Source: Chloranthus sessilifolius (taxonomy: Eukaryota; Streptophyta; Magnoliopsida; Chloranthales; Chloranthaceae). Taken from it: a DNA stretch of 64,000 nucleotides. Made by a program: the position numbers and the translations under genes. The notes under the pieces were generated by a model. It was not told the origin of the DNA. It searched no databases and saw nothing but the letters and a program-made list of their open reading frames with translations. Location: positions 106,827,097-106,891,096 of the forward strand of contig CM037590.1 of NCBI GenBank assembly GCA_021018995.1. The letters are read 5' to 3'. Positions 20,961 through 31,776 of the stretch are shown here, piece after piece; within the stretch, counting starts at the first letter, position 1, and each line of letters opens with the position of its first letter.

Positions 20961-22395
20961 ACTCCATTTGGAGATTAAAGACAAGAAGGGAGTGGAGAAT
21001 GTGGTTGCCGTTCATCTATCAAGGATCCAAGTTGCAGAAACAGAGAGCCTGCCCATCAATGATTCTTTTCCAGATGACCAGCTGTTCGCCGTGGAGATCA
21101 ATATGCCTTGGTTTGCTAATATCGTGAACTACCTTGCTGTGAAAAGGATCCCTCCACATTGGAACAAGAATGATAGGAACTTTTTTTTCTCCTAGATCAA
21201 ACACTATATATGGGAGGATCCTTACCTTTTTAAGCATTGTTCAGACCAAGTAATTCGAAGATGTGTACCAGAAGCAGAGTTCCACCACATTTTAATCATG
21301 AGTCATGAACAGGCTTGTGGGAGGCACTTCAGTGGTAACAAGATTGCTGCGAAGGTGCTTCAGAGTGGTTTCTATTTGCCTACTCTATTCAGAGATGCCC
21401 GACAACATTGCGAAGCTTCTCCTCGATGCCAGCAGATGGGAAGTATTACTAAGAGGAATTCCATACCTTTGCAACCCATACTGGTGGTCAAATTGTTTGA
21501 TGTTTGGGGTATTGATTTTATGGGACCTTTTCCCCCCTCTTGTGGATATAATTTTATCCTTGTAGCTATGGATTATGTGTCCAAAGGGGTAGAAGCCATA
21601 GCTACAAGGACAAACGACCACAAAGTTGTCATTAGATTCCTCAAAGACAACATCTTCTTCATATTTGGCATCCCCAAAGTCATCATCAACGATGGGGGAA
21701 GCCACTTATGTAATAAACCTTTTGATAAGCTGTTGGAAAAGTACTCTGTGATCCATAGGGTAGCCACCCCCTACCACCCACAAACCAGCGGACAAGTAGA
21801 GATTTCCAACAGAGAAATCAAACATATTTTAGAGAAGACTGTGCGAAGTGATAGGAGGGACTGGTCCATGAAATTGACAGATGCCCTATGGGCTTATAGG
21901 ATAACCTATAATACCCCCATAAGTATGTCCCCATTCAGACTAGTTTATGGCAAGGCATGCCATTTGCCTGTTGAATTGGAACACAAAGCATACTGGGCTA
22001 TTAAAGCAATAAATTCTGATTTCAACTTTGCTGGTTTACACAGGAAACTGCAGATAGCTGAGCTAGAGGAGCTCAGATTGGAAGCATACGCCAATGCTTA
22101 GACCTATAAAGAGAAGACCAAAGCCTTCCACGATAGACATTTGCTACGGAAAGAGTTCAAACCCAATGATAAGGTGTGGATGTTCAATTCTAGATTAAAA
22201 TTCTTTCCAGGTAAGTTGCAGTCCAGATGGGATCGACCCTTCATAGTTGTACATGTTTCCCCATCTGGAGCTGTTGAAGTCAGGGACCCTACAGATGGTA
22301 GAGTCATGAAGGTCAATGGCCAGAGGCTCAAACTGTGTGTGGACAAGATTTGTGAGCCCGAGGAGAGCATTGATCTTCAAGACCCTCCAGGTTGA
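20961..22395 (+). pseudogene. Integrase of element B
   Basis: Reads [12 protein letters not shown] and [19 protein letters not shown], then a TAG at 21193-21195. The zinc-binding region has [12 protein letters not shown] and the CEASPRC part, where the CX2C pair looks altered. The catalytic core shows the first Asp in [12 protein letters not shown], the second in INDGGSH and the Glu in [12 protein letters not shown], with exactly 35 residues between second Asp and Glu (D,D35E). A TAG at 22099-22101 interrupts the C-terminal region (NARTYKEK in relatives). The GPY-like C-terminal domain ends in [10 protein letters not shown]. It catalyses strand transfer in intact copies; this one has two stops but otherwise intact catalytic residues. 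Confidence 0.9.
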
Positions 22396-22524
22396 TAGCG
22401 ACTTTGGCTTGTATCATATGTAATATATGTGATTTATTTGTATCAACAAAGTGACGGCTGGTTAAGCAGGAAAATTTTTAGGGTGCTGAAACTGAGCCCT
22501 ACACTCATTTATCCAACTTTTCAC

Positions 22525-22710
22525 TTTTAGAACCCTTCGATAAGACGGCTAATGATTTCGATAGGAATCTGGACATTTTCGAGGGGCACTGAGCCATGAC
22601 GATAGGTGAAACCAACCCTCGATAGGTTAAAAATGGCAACAAACACTTTTCGATAGGACACATCGACCTACCGCCACCATTCTCGTCATCCTATCGAAAT
22701 CGTAGTTCAC
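22525..22710 (+). repeat. Palindrome array downstream of pol in element B (CCTATCGA type)
   Basis: Copies of TCGATAGG or CCTATCGA near 22557, 22597, 22620, 22650 and 22690, plus variants. The motif is the same as in B's own LTR and differs from that of E. It lies about 130 bases after the IN stop and about 270 bases before the small ORF. Confidence 0.7.
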
Positions 22711-22975
22711 ATCCGAATGCCTAACCCTCTCCCCGTGCTTCAACATTTATGGCGCATGCCGCCTTAACTTAATCTTCCCTCCTAAATTTAGTCCATCATG
22801 CAGTCCACGCTCCCTGCATTCTCGCTTTTCATTTTTAATTCCCACGCCTCGACGACTGTGCCACTTTTATTGCATCGTTTCATATTCTAACGCCCATGCA
22901 CCTTAAATATTCACTTCGTCCAATCCTTCCACATCCATTCCACCCTAACCTGCCCAACTCTTCCAACCCCCACTC

Positions 22976-23221
22976 ATGGCTGACGACAAATCTCCAGAGT
23001 TGCCTACCAAGTTCTTCCTAGTCTGGCCACCACCACCTCCACCAGTCGAGCCTGATCCTCTTCAATTTCTCTGGGATGAATATGACGAGGTCCAGAGAAT
23101 CCTTGCCGAGGAGAAAAAGAAAAACCTACAGAGGGAGAAGAAGATGCAGAAGACCGAGTCACCGGCTGCTTCCCCCCCGTCATCCTCATCATCATCCACC
23201 ACCTCACCCCCAGCCCCCTGA
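22976..23221 (+). CDS. Small uninterrupted ORF (81 aa) in the ORF3 position of element B
   Basis: ATG at 22976, stop TGA at 23219-23221. I do not recognise it. The 81-residue product begins MADDKSPELPTK, has a run of prolines (residues about 19-25), a charged helical stretch with many Lys/Glu (residues about 45-60) and a Ser/Pro/Thr-rich tail. No signal peptide or membrane segment. It occupies the position of the much longer ORF3 of C and E but lacks their conserved EKxYPRxVKLWYQNL block. It is intact although gag and pol of the same element are not, but at this length that is weak evidence of function. Confidence 0.4.
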   Translation: MADDKSPELPTKFFLVWPPPPPPVEPDPLQFLWDEYDEVQRILAEEKKKNLQREKKMQKTESPAASPPSSSSSSTTSPPAP

Positions 23222-23461
23222 TCCCACTCTATTTTCTTTTCTTCCCCCCTGGCTTACAGTTCCTCTTCCACCCGATGCCGGCTGAGGATATCCCTAAGCC
23301 TAGAGGGATATTTTTTTCCCAAGGAGATGTTTTCCACATGTCGGTTTTCAAATTATTTATAATAAAATGTTTTGTTCATTTCACTTGTTATTTCTCTATT
23401 CATTTCTTGTTCCATTTATTTTCTCTGAATGTCTGCTCAACTAACCCCATTTTCTCAAAAT
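23222..23461 (+). other. T-rich tract before the 3' module of B
   Basis: Pyrimidine-rich sequence with no ORF I can support. Similar T-rich tracts precede the module in A, in D (on the minus strand) and at the end of the window in C. Confidence 0.5.
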
Positions 23462-25095
23462 AGTGAGGACACTGTTTAATTTAGGTTTAGGGGTGTGGCA
23501 TGTAGGCCAATAAACTAGTTAATTTTAGTACAGCCAAGTTAAAAAGGAATAATCGAAAAAAAAGAATGAATTCACCTCATATTTGTTGTTAAGGAAACTT
23601 TAAAAAACCATTGGCAACTGAAGTAAGCTGAAGTTTTAACATTTTTTATGAAGAAAATGTCAAGAATTTCTGAAGAAAGTTTTTGATGTGTGATCAACCA
23701 GCAGCGAGAAGAGACTGTGAAGATACTCCCCAGATATTTAGATGGAAGGCCATACCTAGTGAGAATTAGGCCTGAAAATTTCTTTGTACAATGTCTTGGC
23801 AACTTCTTCTGCCTTAAGGACTGACTGGACCTAATCTGGATCACTAGAAGTTAGGCATATCCGAGTTGAAACAACTTGACAGCATTCATAACATGGAAGA
23901 TGTGAAGTAAGGCCATCTCTTGGATAGTTTGTGCCTAAAATTCCCCACCATTGAACTGCCCTTAATGCACACCACTTGAGCCTTAAAAGCCCCAATTTTC
24001 TTTGGTGAGAACCAGAAATTCTAAACCCAAAACCTCTTGACCTATTTCATTTCACCCTCAATCTGAGAAATTAGGAAGAGGAAGGAGGAGAAAGGATTAG
24101 AGGAGCAAGGCCCCAAATCAGGTTGAAAGAAAGAAAAACACAGTTGGTGATATTTGTGGTATTACATTATAAAAATAAAAAAATTTTAAAAAATTAAAAA
24201 AAAAAAGCAGAAGAATGAGAAAGAGAAGTCATTTCATTGAAAAAATTGAAAGGAAGAGAAGAAGCTGACCACTTTGGCTCTGAAAATTCAAAAAGTAGAT
24301 GGAATTGTGCTAAATTAAAGGTGAAGTCATGAATCACCTCCTTGCCTTTATTGATTTCTCAATTTCGAACTCTGTTACCCCGTTTTTTTTTTTTTTTGTT
24401 CCTCCACAAACCTCATCCCTAAGCCACATTACAACCCAATAAAAAAACCTTACTGATCTGAAAGTGGAGTGAGCTATCGTGTCGAGATGAGAATCTGCTT
24501 AATCTATAGTGTAAAGAGCTGGAAAAGTCAGAAATTCTGGGCAATGCTTATGCTCCTGCTTGCAGTCCTATTTGAGGGCTGTAACTGCTCTTGAGCTGAG
24601 TGATATGAATTACCCCTCTTCTCTGTACTGATGTGTGAGTAGCCCTGATGAGAATTGGGTCTGAAATTTAGATTGATGGGGGAAGTGTTTAAGCAGGATC
24701 CTCAAATTGATGGTGAGTTATGCATGAAACTTCAGAAGAAATGCCTGGACACAAACTGAGTGATAATGGAGATATTTCAGCAAACTTTCATATTTTCAAA
24801 TGGATGTCTTTCTGTTGAACTTCCTTCAATGAATGGGCATCATGTGAATTTATTTGATGTGCTTAAACTCCGCTTTAACAGGTTGCACTATTATTAACTA
24901 AGTGTATTGGAGAAGTTTGTGGGTATCTTCACTGAAAGCCCTCAAGAGACTTCACTCCTCCACTAGGGATCACCTAGGGGTTTAAAAGGCTTGGTGCATA
25001 GGCTAAATGCATCCGTGCTCCCTATGAAAGTTGCATTTTATTTTTCTTTGAATTCTCCTTTGCTCAGGGACTACCAAAGCTTAGGTTTGGGAGTG
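23462..25095 (+). other. Conserved 1.6 kb 3' non-coding module of element B
   Basis: Opens with TAGTGAGGACACTG and the motif TTAGGTTTAGGGGTGTGG (23481-23498) and closes with the polypurine tract TTAGGTTTGGGAGTG (25081-25095) before the 3' LTR. Shared blocks with A, D and E: CATACCTAGTGAGA (23751), GGACTGACTGGAC-type block (about 23817), GTAAGGCC (23907), GAGGGCTGTAACTGCTCTTG (24573) and CACTAGGGATCACCTAGGGG (24961-24980). No conserved reading frame. Confidence 0.75.
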
Positions 25096-27428
25096 TGTTA
25101 AGTGGTGAAAAATGCCACTTTGCACCCTTTAACCTGACCTTTCATGGACCTGTGAGCATGCTAATAAGCCTCTGTTGAGTGTATTTTGTAGATAGCAGGG
25201 AAAGCTAGTAATAATGCAGCAAACCACTTAAGAATGCCCACAAAGAAGTCATCTCTCAGCACCATGCAAACCCAGCAATAGAACAAGGAGAAAGAAGTGA
25301 AGATAGGTCCAAAACATCCTATTGAGAGGATGTCTGAAGACTTTGATAGGAGCTGAGGATTAAAAGGAAAGAATTCGTGTAATTGGAGAAGGGTTCGATA
25401 GGATCCGAAGGTAGAAGAAGGATGAATTCGTATGGATTGAGGAGTTCGATAGGATTTCAGAACCTATCGAGCAAAGAAAAGAAAGAAGAAACTATCCTAT
25501 CGAAAACTTGCCTGAAGTGTCAAAGGAACCTATCGAACGGATCTAAGAACCTAGCGAAAGGACTAAAATGCTCGATTCCAACCTGTCGAAGGCTCCCTGA
25601 ACCTATCGAAGGATGCTTAAGCCTTTTGATAGGAATGCGAGTCAACCTATCGGGATGACGGCACACGGAGCTGAACCTGTTGAAAAGGACCCCTGGACCT
25701 ATCGAACTACTCAACCAACCTATTGAATACTCTAGATATTAGGCTGAGGACCCTGAAGCTTTAAAGAGAAAACTCATCCTATCGGTACCTATCGAAGAGA
25801 CCAGACCAGGGAACCTATCGAAAGGAACTACAAGCTTACTTTTAACCTGTCGAAAGTTTCTCCAACCTGTCAAACCTGTCGAAAAGGACCCCTGGACCTA
25901 TCGAACTACTCAACCGACCTATCGAATACTCTAGATATTGGGCTGAGGACCCTGAAGCTTCAAAGAGAAAACTCATCCTATCGGTACCTATCAAAGAGAC
26001 CAGACCAGGGAACCTATCGAAAGGAACTACAAGCTTACTTTTAACCTGTCGGAAGTTTCTCCAAACTGTCAAAATTGTGTGCTAAACTTCTCAGAAACTA
26101 TGCTATGCACACGCTGAGACTTGGTGACTTGTGGCACGCAAACCAAGGCACTCTGGTTACCAGCGCGACATTCTAGAAGATGCCTTAGAAAGCCCTAACC
26201 GACCCACGTGCTTTAACAGAACTCTAACAAACTCTGACAACCTTCTATAAGGGATTTTTGGAGGGAAAAATAGAGGAGAAAGCTCTATATTGAGATCCCC
26301 ATTTGCCATTGGGGAAGATCGAAATTCTGAGCAATTCTTTAAAGATCAGAGCTTACAGCGAGATTCCATTTCCCTCCTTTAGCCCAACCATGGTTGGCTA
26401 AATCCCTAGGAGCAGCAAGGGGTGAGCTAGATCTGTAATTTGGTAAGGTTAAGAGTGTTGCTAGGGTTAATTACTGCACAGACTACAGATCTGAGAGCAT
26501 TCCATTGTAAGAGTGACCTTGTTTGCAATGTAAATATTGTTTTCAATATTTTAATTAGATCTAAAGCTCTTTTTATTCCTTTTGGTGCTCGATTGGATTT
26601 GTGTAGAGGAGTTGCTTGATCAGCTCACCCACTTAACTGGTAGACCTCTTGGATATCATCTAAGTTCCCTAGATCTGATATCCCTGTAATTTTCTGCGTC
26701 TGTGACCTGAAAATTACAGAATCTGTAGTGGTTTTAATTGTTCTAATTGAGGCTCTGGCTTTGTAGGAAATCTCTGGGATGGTCTGTGACCATTAAGTGG
26801 ACAGATCATAACCTTAAGGTAAATCTGTGCTCAGGCCTCAATTGGATTCATCTACTGTAATCCATGGATTCGATAAAGCCTATAGCATGGTCTGTAACTA
26901 TTAAAGCGGACAGATCATAACCTTAAGGCCAGGTGGATCCTATGATTTGAAGTGGAATTTATACCCTGCAGCTGTGCTTGTGGACAGTGCCTGTGGCCAG
27001 CCGAGGGACTTGTGTGCTTTTGAACCCCTGTAATATGCTTAGCTGGACCGGATTGCAGTGAAGACAACCTCCAAGCTGTTCTTCTCCATCTTTTGAGTTT
27101 TTAAACCATCCATCTGCAAGATCTGAGGCTCCAGATTCGATCTAAAACAATCTGCATTTTAATTGTAGTTTCGTTTAAGTGACAACTCATTTCAAAACTC
27201 TCCCATGTCTTTTAACTAAAGTAGAGATAGCTAGGGTGCCAGATCTCTTACAGATATGGAGATTTATCATATTTCTAACTAGCCTCCCTGTGGACATTCC
27301 CTTACTTACCATTCTTTTAAAGCTTGCTACAACAGATCTTGAATACTTGCAGGTCTGTATGAGTATGTCTGCCTAGTTTTATTGTTGATTTTAGACCCTC
27401 ATTTGAGGGTAGGTAAACATTCCCAACA
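25096..27428 (+). repeat. 3' LTR of element B (2333 bp)
   Basis: Same ends as the 5' LTR (TGTTAAGTGG and CCCAACA) and the same internal order, with U3 array, TATA-like box near 26286 and hairpins near 26773 and 26880. It is about 207 bases longer than the 5' LTR, nearly all of it a tandem duplication in U3. Followed directly by TCTGT. Confidence 0.93.
25682..26079 (+). repeat. 199-bp tandem duplication in B's 3' LTR
   Basis: The unit starting GAAAAGGACCCCTGGACC at 25682 starts again at 25881. Each unit carries several CCTATCGA copies, so the event enlarges the palindrome array. The 5' LTR has a single copy, so it arose after insertion or the LTRs have different histories. Confidence 0.85.
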
Positions 27429-27433
27429 TCTGT
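27429..27433 (+). other. Target site duplication of element B, right copy (TCTGT)
   Basis: Identical to 14390-14394. Confidence 0.9.
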
Positions 27434-27627
27434 CTTTTGATTGATTTCTGCGTGACATAGGTGATATCAAACTCTTATAGTAGCATATGCCAGCGAGTAA
27501 TTTTTTTGAATGTAGCAGGATTCTCGAATATGTACTGCAGAGGGTCCATGCGTGTTAACACTAATATTCTGTGTGCTCCAAAGTAGTGTCGTAATTTTGT
27601 CGAGGCTCGTACTAATGCGACGCATGT
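27434..27627 (-). mobile_element. Host element T, part 2: end of the first RNase H of the Tat-lineage element
   Basis: On the minus strand one frame reads CVALVRASTKLRHYFGAHRI, LTRMDPLQYIFENP and KKITRWHMLL, then the linker ending KSIKRQ. This is the C-terminal part of the ordinary Ty3/gypsy RNase H. It continues in frame into 14389 (TIADHL) once B and one copy of its duplication are removed. Element C interrupts it at 27628, so the rest of T should lie to the right of C, outside the window. Confidence 0.8.
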
Positions 27628-27958
27628 TGTTAAGTAGTGAAAAATACAATTTTTCACCTCCTAACCTGACCATTGGTGGACCCTTGAGCTGACTAATAAT
27701 GTGTTTTAAGTATATTTTGTAGATAAGCAATGAACTACAAGCTTAGTGCAGATATTCACTTAAAATAGCCAAAGAAGCAATTTGCTACTCAATATGTGAA
27801 CTTACAGCCCAAAGGCCAGCCAATCAAGCAGTCCATAAGAGCCTTAGAGATTCATGAGAATGTCTTGAACCCAACTGGGGATGCTTGAGGCCAAGTACAG
27901 TTGCAAAGAATGAAGATTGAATCCACCAAGAGGTGTGCCAACTATGGAAGCACTAAAA

Positions 27959-28615
27959 ATAAGCTATCGAGAGCTCCGAGCACCTGTCGAGAAGTTTGAA
28001 AGGCTAATTATAACATATCGAGAGGTTCTAAGGAGAAATTGTAAAGAGATCGAGAGGTTCCATAGCTGTCGAGAGGATGTGATACACATGAGTTAAGATG
28101 TCGAGAGGTTCTAAAAGTGAAATGGTGAAGAGATCGAGAGGATGACAGATCCTCTCGAGAGGTTGGAAATGCAGTAAAAAGATCTTGTCGACATCTTACC
28201 TAAAGGTGCAAGAGATATCGAGAGGTTCCAAGTACATCTCGAGAGGTTCAGCTGAACCTGTCGAGCAGTCCATGCCAACCCGTCGACAACTCACCTAAAG
28301 CCAAGCGCATTCTTGCGAGGATAGATAGAACCTGTCGAGAACCCAGTGGTAATTTCTATAACTAGTCGACAGGTTGATTATAACCTATCGAGAGGATGAA
28401 TGGAGAAATGGACAAAACGGTGAAACAGGTTTCCAATCCTATCGAGATGTTTCAATCCTGTCGAAAGCCACATAGATCCTGTCGACGAGTCATCAAATCC
28501 TATGGACTAGTGCAATTCAACTCATTGAGAGGTTCCCAAACCTATCGAAATGAAGAGCAAGGAGACTCAAAACATGTCAAGAGGTTCCCTGAACCTCTCG
28601 ACACTCGCATTAGGA
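27959..28615 (+). repeat. Palindrome array in U3 of C (TCGAGAGGTT / AACCTGTCGA type)
   Basis: Very dense copies of TCGAGAGGTT and its complement, AACCTGTCGA and CCTATCGA, for example near 28018, 28052, 28099, 28150, 28217, 28235, 28256, 28326 and 28387. The same mixture occurs downstream of pol in C (about 45866-46290) and in D. Confidence 0.75.
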
Positions 28616-28879
28616 ACCTCTTTATATGTTTCTTTAGCAGCTACCAATTTCAGACATCTATGCACACATCCCAAAGCACATCAGCGACCCCTAGGGGTAT
28701 TCTTGGTATTTAACTATACACGATTGGAAACCCTAACTGTCTCATGTGTATTTACCGGTTGTGGACCAATGGAAGAAGAGTTTTTAGCAGAGAAATCAGC
28801 CACATCAGTAGCCCAGAATAACAAAATTATTCTCTTGAGCTCTGATTGGATGAAACGGATCTGAGACAGAGGGAGAAGG

Positions 28880-28888
28880 TATAAATAG
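28880..28888 (+). promoter_or_regulatory. TATA box of C's LTR
   Basis: TATAAATAG, with an inverted CCAAT box (TGATTGGA) about 35 bases upstream and CCAAT at about 28764. Same arrangement as A-in, D and E. Confidence 0.75.
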
Positions 28889-29928
28889 AAGAGAATTTTT
28901 ACAGAAGAACCATCCTGAATTTGAGAGAACCAGAGCATAGTTCGAGATCCATTTTCCTCTAAGAACTCCTCTCTTCCTTCTTCTCTGATTCTCTCTTTAG
29001 CCAATCATGAGTGGCTAAACTCATTTCAGTAGTTAGGGTGAGGTCTTGAGCTGTAGATCGAGAGTTTCAGAGGCTTGTAAGAGATTGTATATTGCACAGA
29101 TTACAGATCTGGGCACAATAGTATTGTAAGTTTGTAATATAATTATAGTTTTTAAAGGTGATTCTAATCTACATTTCACTTCTTCATATTTGATTTTCCT
29201 AGATTGGATACTCCTATGGATGCCAGCCAGAAATGGGGAGCTGATAGCCTGGCACCCACAACATATATAATAGTTTACCCATTTCAATCAAGATTAATAG
29301 ATTGGAGCAATCTCTGGGATGAACTGTATCCAGTAGAAGGGCAGATCATAACTTTAGGACTGTATCCAGTAGAAGGGCAGATCTTAACCTCAGGATTGCT
29401 TTGATCCATTGGTGGAGATTAGATTCTTATACCTTACATCTATCGTGCGAACCCTAGGAGTTGGTAGCTAGATAGAGGATTGTTGCAAATCTATCCTCTA
29501 CACTGCCTTTGATTCCTTTGATTTTTAGTAAGAGACCATGACCCCTAGCTGTTGTTCTCCATCTTTTCAATTTTCATCTTTTCTATATCTCCCCTCATCT
29601 CTGTGTTTGATCAGATCTGGATCAATTACATTTAACTTTTGTAGTTTGTAGTAAAAGTGACAAAAACCTAAAACCTCTCCTCTTTCTTATTTTAGTTTAG
29701 CTTAAATTAGGATAGAAGGCCAGATCTACCATAGATCTAGAGATTTACTATAGTTGAACCACATTCCCCTATGGACATACCCTTACTTACCTTTTAAAAC
29801 TTGCTACAACAGCCCTGGTTCTTACAGGACTAGTTGGTCACCTTGATTCCATACATCTGTAATTTGTGCCTTTTTAATTGGCTGTTTTAATCATATAATA
29901 ATTGCAAGGTGGTAGCACAACAAGTTTT

Positions 29929-29946
29929 TGGCGCCGTAATCAAGGA
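29929..29946 (+). other. Primer binding site of C, partly degenerate tRNA-Asp type
   Basis: TGGCGCCGTAATCAAGGA. The first nine bases match the tRNA-Asp complement exactly and the last three also match; the middle does not. Either decay after insertion or use of a variant primer. Confidence 0.6.
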
Positions 29947-31282
29947 ACTGTGTTTTTTTAACTTGGTAGATCTAAGTTTTTCTTATTTTTAGAATTAAGT
30001 TTTTAATTACCTTTTTAGAGTTAGACTAATTGCTGTTGTAGTTTTTGTAGTTCAATTGTTTGTTTCAGATTTGGATCTGTGGTGTTGAAAAGAGAATTGT
30101 GCCAATTGGAGGAGCAAGCTTTGCTTAAGTTTGTATTTCCTAACTCTGTTTACATTTCTAGATCTGTAGCTTTGTAGATCTGCAACATTAGTTATGTATT
30201 TTGTGATTTTTTTTTATTGAATTTTGTACTGTAATTTTTTGCATTGAATTTGGTTTCTGCTGTGTGTATGCTTGAGAGGAGATCTCTTAATCCTGAGATT
30301 GCTCCCTTAGATCTTGAAGTTGAAAGACTTCTCATACCTAAGCAAACCATACACACACCTTTAATAGATTCTGAGATTGGTGCAATGGGTGAGCAACCTA
30401 GGACTTTAAAGGAATTTAATGCACCAGGGGTTTACAATTCTCCCTTCTGCATTCAATTCCCTGCTGTCCAAGGAAACTATGAGATCAAGTCTTCTATCAT
30501 ACTGATGTTACCCTCATATCGTAGCCTGAGCAATGAAGACCATACAAGAATATTGATGAATTTTTAGGACTGTGCACTACCTTCAATATTGTAGGTTTAG
30601 GGGAGGAAGCAACCAGGTTGAGACTCTTTCCTTTTTAACTAAAGGATAGAGTCAGAACTTGATTGTCAATGCTCCCAACTAACACTATTCAGTCTTGAAA
30701 TTACCTTCAATGTCAATTTTTGGCCAAGTTTTTTCCATGTCCAAAACAAGTCAGCTGAGGAAGAGCATTATCTCATTTGCTCAAGCCCCAACTGAAGACC
30801 TTCACCAAACCTGGGAGAGATTTAAAGAACTCTTGAAGCAATGTCCCCATCACCAAATTCCTGAATGGCAACTTGTCCAAAGTTTATATCAAGGAATTGA
30901 TCCCAAAAGTGGGTATATGGTTGATGCCTCTTGTAGTGGTACATACCTCCACAAGACAGCTGATGAAGCTTGGGAGTTATTTGATATCATCAGTGAAAAC
31001 TCCATGCCAAGGGAGACCTAGGCAAGAGATTTTGAGACTCCTAGAGTGGTGAGAGAAAATACTACCAGAGGGAAAATGTATGAGGTGAGTGGACATAATA
31101 ATTTAGAGAGGAAAGTGGGCAACTTGACCCAAAAGTTTGATAAGCTCATGAGAACAATGCAGTCCCCAATGGCTGCTAAAGTGGAGGAGGCATGTGTCAT
31201 ATGCTAGTCTCCCACTCACTCCCTTGAGAAATATCCCTCAACCATCCAATTTTCAGACTTTGTGATGGAGCAGGTGAATGCT

Positions 31283-31588
31283 ACTCAGTCCTATGGACAA
31301 TAGCCTACTGCTGGTTATCAGTGGAGAAACCATCCCAACTTGAGGTGGAGACAAGATAACTTTCCAAATCAGCAACAGCAGCAACCACAACAGCAATCCA
31401 TGCCTTATAGGAACGCCCAACCATATAAGTAGAATACTCAGTCCTATGGACAACAGCCTACTGCTGGTTATCAGTGGAGAAACCATCCCAACTTGAGGTG
31501 GAGATAAGATAACTTTCCAAATCAGCAACACCAGCAACCACAACAGCAATCCATGCCTTATAGGAATGCCCAACCATATAAGCAGAAT
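31283..31588 (+). repeat. In-frame 153-bp tandem duplication in gag of C
   Basis: The unit starting ACTCAGTCCTATGGACAA at 31283 begins again at 31436. 153 bases is 51 codons, so the frame is kept. It encodes the Gln-rich stretch after the zinc knuckle. Most differences between the copies are C/T transitions, including CAG versus TAG stop differences. Confidence 0.9.
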
Positions 31589-31771
31589 AATTTTTTAATG
31601 CCTCAATACCAACAGCCCATGGCCCAGCCAATGGTTCAACCTGTGCATCAAAGTGCACCAGCCCCAGCACCCTCTAGGTCCCTCGCATTTGAAGAGCAAG
31701 TTTTGGCTTCACTGCAGAATTTGGGCTCTTTATCTAAAACTGTTAATTCCCACGGTCAAAGCATCAAGAAC

Positions 31772-31776
31772 ATAGA
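31772..31776 (+). other. Target site duplication of element D, left copy (ATAGA)
   Basis: ATAGA precedes the LTR of D at 31777 and is repeated at 41447-41451 after the other LTR. Removing D plus one copy restores C's gag text HGQSIKN followed by IEDHLGQL. Confidence 0.92.

Larger units (their letters stand above)
14395..27428 (+). mobile_element. Element B: complete Athila-like Ty3/gypsy retrotransposon
   Basis: Bounded by LTRs and a perfect TCTGT duplication. Order: 5' LTR, tRNA-Asp primer site, gag, PR, RT, RH, IN, palindrome array, small ORF, conserved 3' module, polypurine tract, 3' LTR. Total about 13.0 kb. Coding parts carry several stops and a few frameshifts. Removing B restores the reading frame of host T (ending KSIKRQ, resuming TIADHL). 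Confidence 0.93.
27628..29922 (+). repeat. 5' LTR of element C (2295 bp)
   Basis: Starts TGTTAAGTAG and ends GCACAACA. It resembles the LTRs of D closely, so C and D belong to one family. It holds the U3 palindrome array, CCAAT and TATA boxes, and a decayed hairpin region near 29308-29395 with a short tandem repeat of CTGTATCCAGTAGAAGGGCA. Confidence 0.88.
30244..31776 (+). pseudogene. gag: gag of element C, part 1 (to the insertion of D)
   Basis: The frame from 30244 reads MNLVSAVCMLERRSLNPEIA; the MLERRSL signature at 30268 is the better start because A and D share it, and the MGEQP motif follows at 30385. Capsid-like text QFPAVQGNYEIKSSI then frameshifts near 30550. Readable again at 30695-31018 (SQLRKSIISFAQAP, HHQIPEWQLVQSLYQG). 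The zinc knuckle near 31195-31240 has lost a Cys context to a TAG. Then a Gln-rich region with a 153-base duplication and FEEQVLASLQNLGS, ending at HGQSIKN where D is inserted. Broken by at least two frameshifts and several stops. Confidence 0.85.

Noticed and set aside
27959-28615. CRISPR-like or satellite repeat array
   Set aside because: The repeats are 9-12 bp, irregularly spaced, in both orientations and variable. The host is a plant and there are no constant repeats or spacers.
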